Part shown: piece by piece, positions 50,029-53,750 of the stretch
How the letters are laid out: the number at the start of each line of letters is the position of its first letter
Numbering within the stretch: the stretch's first letter is position 1
NCBI GenBank assembly: GCA_018830485.1
Contig: JAHJRQ010000005.1
Location: 1 to 53,750, forward strand
DNA: 53,750 nucleotides
From: Pseudomonadota bacterium
GTDB lineage: Bacteria; Desulfobacterota; Desulfobulbia; Desulfobulbales; Desulfurivibrionaceae
Reading direction: 5' to 3'
Position numbers and translations under genes: made by a program
The notes under the pieces: generated by a model
Told to the model about the DNA's origin: nothing
What the model saw: the letters and a program-made list of their open reading frames with translations, nothing else
Databases searched by the model: none

Positions 50029-51376
50029 TCATCTCTTCCCCGCTTTTCCGGGGCACGAACTTCCACACCGGGCTCATCACCGAGCCGTACACCTCACGGG
50101 CAAAGTTGAGCATGCCGCTGAATCCGGCCAGCATCTCCTTGCGCTCGTGGTTATGGTCGCAGAAGGCCACGCCCAGCTTATAGGCGATGGGCCGCTCCTT
50201 GACCCCGCCCACGAAGATGTCCACATCCTTTTCCTGAAGAAAGGCGGAGAGCTCCAGGGGGTTGGAATCGTCCACGATGATGGTGCCTGGGTCGGTGATC
50301 GCGGCGAGCTCCTCGTAATCCTCCGGGGTCCCGGTCTGGGAGCCGACCATGACCACCTGCATGCCGATGGTGCGGAAGGCCTTGACCAGGGAGAACGCCT
50401 TGAACGCCCCGCCCACGTAGATGGCCGCCCGCTTGCCCGCCAACGCCTGCCGGTATTTCATGATCTCCGGCATGATCAGGGAAAGCTCCTCCTTAACCAG
50501 CTCCTGGGTGCGGCGCATCATCTCCTCGTCCTTGAAAAACGCGGCCACCGCATAGAGCGATTCGGCCATGTCCTCAATGCCGAAATAGGAAACCCGCAGC
50601 GAGGGGATGCCATAGTCCTCTTTCATCATCTTGGCCAGATCCATGGTGGAGCCGGAGCACTGCACCACGTTGAGCGCGGCGCCATGGGCCCGCTGGATGT
50701 CCCCCACCCGGCCGTCCCCGGTGATGTTGGCCACCACCTCGACGCCCATGCGGGTAAAGTATTCGCGGATCAGCCAGATCTCCCCGGCCAGGTTGAAATC
50801 GCCCAGGATGTTGATGCTGTACTTGGAGATCCCGCTGATGTCGCCCATGCCCACTAACTGCCGCATGGCATTGCAGGCTGCAGCGTAGCCGGCCCGCTTG
50901 TTGCCCTTGAACCCCTCGGACTGCACGGGCAGAACCGGAATCCCTTTTTCCTCGCTCACCCTGCGGCACACCGCCGCCATGTCGTCGCCGATGATCCCCA
51001 CGATGCAGGTGGAATAGACAAAGGCCGCCTTAGGCGCGTGCCGGTCGATGAGCTCAACCAGGGCGTTGTAGAGTTTTTTCTCGCCGCCGAAGATGACGTC
51101 GGTCTCCTGCATGTCCGTGGAAAAGCTCAAGCGGTGCAGCTCAGGCCCGGAGGACAGGGCGCCGCGGATATCCCAGGTGTAGACCGCGCAGCCGATGGGG
51201 CCGTGTACCAGATGCAGGGCGTCGGCAATGGGATAGAGCACCACCCGGGAGCCGCAGAACACACAGGCCCTCTGGCTCACCGCCCCGGCCAGGCTGTCCT
51301 TGTTGCACTCCATGGCAAAGGGGGCTTCCCCGGTGCGGTGTATCGAATCCTGTCGTTCCTGCAACGCTGCTTCCAT
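49994..51376 (-). CDS. nifE: FeMo-cofactor scaffold protein NifE
   Basis: A 460-aa homologue of NifD. The region QRACVFCGSRVVLYPIADALHLVHGPIGCAVYTWD carries the conserved cluster-binding cysteines; YSTCIVGIIGDD and DNPLELSAFLQEKDVDIFVGGVKERPIAYKLG follow. It forms the NifEN scaffold with NifN. I chose the ATG at 51376 (MEAALQERQ) behind CAGGAG; an in-frame start at 51520 would lie upstream of the promoter. The last ~11 residues come from a dispersed repeat and look unlike NifE. It is the first gene after the sigma-54 promoter. Confidence 0.94.
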   Translation of the reverse strand: MEAALQERQDSIHRTGEAPFAMECNKDSLAGAVSQRACVFCGSRVVLYPIADALHLVHGPIGCAVYTWDIRGALSSGPELHRLSFSTDMQETDVIFGGEKKLYNALVELIDRHAPKAAFVYSTCIVGIIGDDMAAVCRRVSEEKGIPVLPVQSEGFKGNKRAGYAAACNAMRQLVGMGDISGISKYSINILGDFNLAGEIWLIREYFTRMGVEVVANITGDGRVGDIQRAHGAALNVVQCSGSTMDLAKMMKEDYGIPSLRVSYFGIEDMAESLYAVAAFFKDEEMMRRTQELVKEELSLIMPEIMKYRQALAGKRAAIYVGGAFKAFSLVKAFRTIGMQVVMVGSQTGTPEDYEELAAITDPGTIIVDDSNPLELSAFLQEKDVDIFVGGVKERPIAYKLGVAFCDHNHERKEMLAGFSGMLNFAREVYGSVMSPVWKFVPRKSGEEMSHENHERTRNL

Positions 51377-51416
51377 GGCACCCGTGCTCCTGTGTGATGA
51401 GTTACAAAGGCATAAG

Positions 51417-51432
51417 AGCAAGGGGTGTGCCA
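51417..51432 (-). promoter_or_regulatory. Sigma-54 promoter of nifENB
   Basis: On the minus strand TGGCACACCCCTTGCT: a perfect -24 (TGGCAC), five bases, and a perfect -12 (TTGCT). It ends 41 bases before the nifE ATG. Sigma-54 promoters of this form drive nif operons and need an activator such as NifA. Confidence 0.88.
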
Positions 51433-51529
51433 CACAGGGGAAATAATATTTTTGTGTTTGATTACAAGCAGTTAAGTGTGGAAAATTTCTGGAGCTGAAA
51501 CAAAATGGAGCGGGGTACAAGGAAGGTTA

Positions 51530-51545
51530 TGTAAACTTTACGACA
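51530..51545. promoter_or_regulatory. NifA-type upstream activator site
   Basis: TGT-AAACTTTACG-ACA matches the NifA site TGT-N10-ACA exactly and lies about 100 bases upstream of the -24 element, the usual distance. A second TGT-N10-ACA at 51391-51406 lies downstream of the promoter and may be chance. The remainder of 51433-51692 holds no gene. Confidence 0.7.
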
Positions 51546-51692
51546 AAAAAGAAGGGACCGGACATTTCTGTCGTCCTGCGGGTTTGAAGGACAACACATA
51601 TGCAGAGAAATGATCCGGATTTTCCGCTGCACAGTGCTCCCGAGAGACGCTACAGCACAGGCGGTTAATCCCGCTTTGAGGAGGATCATGTC

Positions 51693-51962
51693 GTGAATAT
51701 CAGATTTCCAGAGGATATCATCCCGTTAAGCGACCTGAAAGCAAACCCCGGTAAAGTCATACGGCACGTTGCCGAGGTGCATCGGCCTGTCTTGTTGACC
51801 AGCAGGGGACGAGGGGTAGCGGTGGTGCAGGACCTGCGGGATTATGAAAAGACCGAAGAGGAATGTTCTTTCATGCGGGCCGTGGTCAAAGGCATGGTGG
51901 AACTGGACCAGGGAGACGAGACATCCCTTGCCGAGGTAAAAACCCGGCTGGGACTAACCTAG
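51693..51962 (+). CDS. Phd/YefM-type antitoxin
   Basis: An 89-aa protein with the Phd/YefM pattern: IIPLSDLKANPGKVIRHVAEVHRPVLLTSRGRGVAVVQDLRDYEK is the DNA-binding dimerisation half, followed by a helical tail that would bind a RelE/ParE toxin. It starts with GTG at 51693, behind GAGGAGGA. An intact toxin gene should follow within a few bases, but only a fragment is seen (51959-52093). Divergent from nifE. Confidence 0.82.
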   Translation: MNIRFPEDIIPLSDLKANPGKVIRHVAEVHRPVLLTSRGRGVAVVQDLRDYEKTEEECSFMRAVVKGMVELDQGDETSLAEVKTRLGLT

Positions 51963-52093
51963 AAATAGCCGGGACGATAGCCATAACCTTCGCGGAGTCC
52001 GCAGTTCAGGACACAGTGCACTTGCAACTTGACAAGAGGAATGTTTTGCCCTGTTCCCGCTACATACAAAGATCGGTTGACGGTAGGTGGTAA
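51959..52093 (+). pseudogene. Possible remnant of a RelE/ParE-type toxin
   Basis: Overlapping the antitoxin stop by three bases, one frame reads LEIAGTIAITFAESAVQD, which resembles the first strand and helix of RelE/ParE toxins (compare the common pattern I-x-F-x-E-S-A-x-x-D). It has no start codon in place, loses likeness after about 25 residues and ends in a stop at 52093. The length is far below the ~90-100 aa of a whole toxin. A chance likeness cannot be excluded. Confidence 0.4.
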
Positions 52094-52192
52094 AACTTGA
52101 CTGGAGGCAAAGATGCCCATCTGTGCCTCCCTCTTTTCTGTCAATGGACCATTTTTTTTGTGATTATTGGCCCAATAGCCACAAAATTCCAC

Positions 52193-52220
52193 TTGACATA
52201 TTTGGTAACCTTGTTACAAT
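52193..52220 (+). promoter_or_regulatory. Promoter with palindromic operator, AT-rich cassette
   Basis: TTGACA (52193-52198) and TACAAT (52215-52220) are 16 bases apart, 32 bases before the next ATG. The palindrome GTAAC-CTT-GTTAC (52205-52217) covers the spacer and part of the -10, a position suited to repression. Confidence 0.65.
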
Positions 52221-52251
52221 TTTATCAAATCCAACCAACGGAGGAAATAAA

Positions 52252-52677
52252 ATGAGCCAGGTAATTAGAATTCCAGAAAACTTGTTCAAGCGTCTCGAAA
52301 AACATGCTCAAGGGTTTGACACACCAGCAAACGTAATTGAAAAAATCTTAACTTATTATGAAGGACACAGTGATAATTCGCAAAATACTCACCTGGCTCG
52401 ACCAACCCAAGATTTTGAGCCTCCATCTTCACTTGAAATAATTTTTTACCCGGAGGGGGAGAACAATTTCAAGCAAGCTCTTCTTGAGAAAAAACAAGCT
52501 TATATCCTTCTCCATAAAATCGACGGCACATCGGAATTTAAGGTTTGGAATGCGTCAAAATTCGGGCCTCATTCGGATGTGACCGGCAATCTGCGCACAG
52601 GCTACTTACGTGGATGGAAAAACAAAGGAATATATAAAGCCGAAGTAGCTATTGAAAAAGCTGATATCTCCTCTTAA
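52252..52677 (+). CDS. Hypothetical protein, first gene of AT-rich cassette
   Basis: A 141-aa soluble protein with GGAGG at the right distance before ATG 52252. The N-terminal ~40 residues (IRIPENLFKRLEKHAQGFDTPANVIEKILTYYEGH) look like a small helical module resembling ribbon-helix-helix or SeqA-like N-termini. The C-terminal half (YILLHKIDGTSEFKVWNASK; GNLRTGYLRGWKNKGIYKAEVAI) is a compact alpha/beta part that I recall as a recurrent uncharacterised family. No function is known to me. Base composition is clearly more AT-rich than the upstream genes, consistent with transfer. Confidence 0.75.
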   Translation: MSQVIRIPENLFKRLEKHAQGFDTPANVIEKILTYYEGHSDNSQNTHLARPTQDFEPPSSLEIIFYPEGENNFKQALLEKKQAYILLHKIDGTSEFKVWNASKFGPHSDVTGNLRTGYLRGWKNKGIYKAEVAIEKADISS

Positions 52678-52727
52678 CCAATAAAGAAACACTCACTTTT
52701 GTCGTTTTTTTTGCTCAAGGAACGCAC

Positions 52728-52895
52728 ATGAATGACATAACGGAAATTATTTGGGAGAGTTTAAAATTTATAAAAACCATCTTGTTTGGGGTTTTTGGCA
52801 TCATGTGGGAGATAGCAAAAATTTTCTGGTCATTCGGTGTGACTTTAATTTTCATCCTATTCTTTGTGGTAGAGAGGAACAGAAGGAGAAGATGA
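52728..52895 (+). CDS. Small membrane protein, 55 aa
   Basis: A short gene starting MNDITEIIWESLKFIKTILF and ending in VVERNRRRR. It has one long or two short hydrophobic stretches (residues ~13-25 and ~31-47) and a basic C-terminus, so an inner-membrane location with a cytoplasmic tail is likely. AAGGAA lies upstream of the ATG. Its stop TGA overlaps the ATG of the next gene (ATGA), so translation of the two is coupled. No family is recognised. Confidence 0.6.
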   Translation: MNDITEIIWESLKFIKTILFGVFGIMWEIAKIFWSFGVTLIFILFFVVERNRRRR

Positions 52896-53410
52896 GCATC
52901 AATCTGAGAGATAAATTGGTATCTATTGCCATTGAGTGGCAGGAGAGCTACGGAATAGCGCCACAAATCACAACTTCTATATCGGAGTATGATGCGGCAA
53001 TGCTGGCTGGTTTCCCTGAACATGAATATTCAGAATACATGCAAGAAAAAACTGCAGTTTGCAAAGGATCAGACTTCACCTACAAAGACATTCGGTATCA
53101 AGTAAAAGGAAATCGACCTAGTGGTAAACCTGGTAGCCGTATTACGATGGTTCCAAAAGCAAAGAATTACGACTGGGACATTTTAATATGGGTGATGTAC
53201 GACAAAGATTACAATGTCCAGGAAGCATGGCAATGGGATGTTCATTCTTACAAGAAGTTCTTTCATGATAAAAAAAGACTTTCACCTAAGGATTATCGCC
53301 TAGGGCATCAACTTTTCCCCCAAGCAACTACTCCTAGAATCCCAACACCACTTGAAACTTTCCGTGCAAAGAATGTTGGGCGCATCAAGAAGGCTAGAAA
53401 TACTGACTGA
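52892..53410 (+). CDS. Hypothetical nuclease-like protein, third gene of AT-rich cassette
   Basis: A 172-aa soluble protein with AGAAGGAGAAG before ATG 52892. The stretch KGSDFTYKDIRYQVKGNRPSGKPGSRITMVPKAKNYDWDILIWVMYD has an acidic residue, then a beta-strand with QVK, followed by a strand with DWDILIW. This recalls the PD-(D/E)xK nuclease core (D...x-V-K) seen in restriction-like enzymes; it is a fold guess from pattern only. The C-terminal part is basic and Pro-rich. Coupled to the 55-aa membrane protein by a four-base overlap. AT-rich like the rest of the cassette. Confidence 0.7.
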   Translation: MSINLRDKLVSIAIEWQESYGIAPQITTSISEYDAAMLAGFPEHEYSEYMQEKTAVCKGSDFTYKDIRYQVKGNRPSGKPGSRITMVPKAKNYDWDILIWVMYDKDYNVQEAWQWDVHSYKKFFHDKKRLSPKDYRLGHQLFPQATTPRIPTPLETFRAKNVGRIKKARNTD

Positions 53411-53750
53411 CAATGTTTTCTCAACGATAGTCAAATGATGGAGTGACATTTACCGCGTCAATTCCCCACCAATGAAGTTGGTAGATATGTATTTCTGGGA
53501 AATAGGATCACTGCTGTCTCATATTTATCAGATCAAAGAAAGCTGCCTACAAACAACGGGTTGTGTCGTTGATGGCTTAAGTAACGCTATTAAATCCCGG
53601 TGGAATTCTGGGGACATCCATGATAAGTAAAGTCAAGGGGAAAACGGAGATTTCCCGCAACCCTCGCGGAGTACTCCGGCGGCTTTATCTACCTCACGAA
53701 CCCTTCAACCTTTCCGACCTTTTTTCTCTGTTCTTGTGGTCCGCCGATCA
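53411..53750. other. Terminal 340 bases without a clear gene
   Basis: No complete gene is visible. A plus-strand frame opens at ATG 53620 (MISKVKGKTEISRNPRGVLR onward) and stays open to the window end, 43 codons, with no good ribosome site. The preceding TGGAATTCTGGGGACA (53611-53626) resembles sequence often found beside REP-associated or IS200-type transposase genes; this is a recollection and unverified. Confidence 0.3.

Noticed and set aside
51391-51406. A second NifA site TGT-GTGATGAGTT-ACA
   Set aside because: It lies downstream of the sigma-54 promoter, between the likely transcript start and nifE, where an activator site is not expected; probably chance.
51377-51520. Longer N-terminus of NifE
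   Set aside because: It would begin upstream of the sigma-54 promoter and its residues do not resemble NifE.
52087-52251. Longer N-terminus of the 141-aa cassette protein
   Set aside because: The extra part spans the promoter at 52193-52220, while ATG 52252 has a strong GGAGG site.

Overview
The window looks like a chromosomal segment of a Desulfobacterota (deltaproteobacterial) dissimilatory sulfur-metabolising anaerobe, probably close to Desulfobulbales. The main reason is an aprBA-qmoABC locus (APS reductase and its quinone-linked electron partner) beside nitrogen-fixation genes, selA and a Gram-negative dcw cluster. The lineage is inferred from gene content only. Most of the window is moderately GC-rich; the last ~1.5 kb is clearly AT-richer.

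Layout. (1) 1-979, minus strand: the 5' end of tuf (EF-Tu) preceded by tRNA-Thr(TGT), Tyr(GTA), Gly(TCC) and Thr(GGT), the same order as the E. coli tufB operon, with a good promoter. (2) 1021-8957, minus: aprB-aprA-(terminator)-qmoA-qmoB-(stem-loop)-qmoC behind a strong promoter; sat is not here. (3) 9162-13513: a YkgJ-type cysteine-cluster protein (plus), converging on a radical SAM protein and an overlapping membrane histidine kinase (minus). (4) 13737-30618, minus: a division and cell-wall cluster mraZ-rsmH-ftsL-ftsI-murE-murF-mraY-murD-[63-aa CxxC protein]-murG-murC-murB-ftsQ-ftsA-ftsZ with a promoter and MraZ-box-like repeats. ftsW is absent from its usual place, and the FtsI-like protein lacks all three penicillin-binding active-site motifs. 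(5) 30973-41344: typA (plus), a LOG-family protein, a TPR/degenerate-GGDEF protein overlapping selA (minus), then a plus-strand envelope redox cassette (Cys-rich exported protein, DsbB, DsbA, TlpA) and an unrecognised 431-aa protein. (6) 41431-51545, minus: nifE-nifN-nifB under a sigma-54 promoter with a NifA-type upstream site, a small hypothetical, a TorF-like porin, a ModE-type regulator with a ModE-like operator, and modA-modB-modC-nifV. (7) 51693-53750: a Phd/YefM antitoxin with what looks like a decayed toxin, then an AT-rich three-gene cassette (141-aa protein, 55-aa membrane protein, 172-aa nuclease-like protein) with its own promoter and a palindrome over the -10.

How the parts fit. 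AprBA and QmoABC form the APS/sulfite arm of sulfur energy metabolism, Qmo linking the quinone pool to AprBA. NifE/N/B/V build FeMo-cofactor from Fe-S, homocitrate and molybdenum, and ModABC brings in the molybdate; nifV sits as the last gene of the modABC operon. nifHDK must lie elsewhere. The dcw genes make UDP-muramyl-pentapeptide and lipid II and build the Z-ring, but the septal polymerase/transpeptidase pair FtsW-FtsI is not present in functional form here.

The strongest candidate for something new is the dcw anomaly: a full-length, in-frame FtsI-like pseudoenzyme in a cluster without ftsW, with a small CxxC protein in ftsW's slot. No database search was possible, so family names rest on motifs and recalled sequence patterns.
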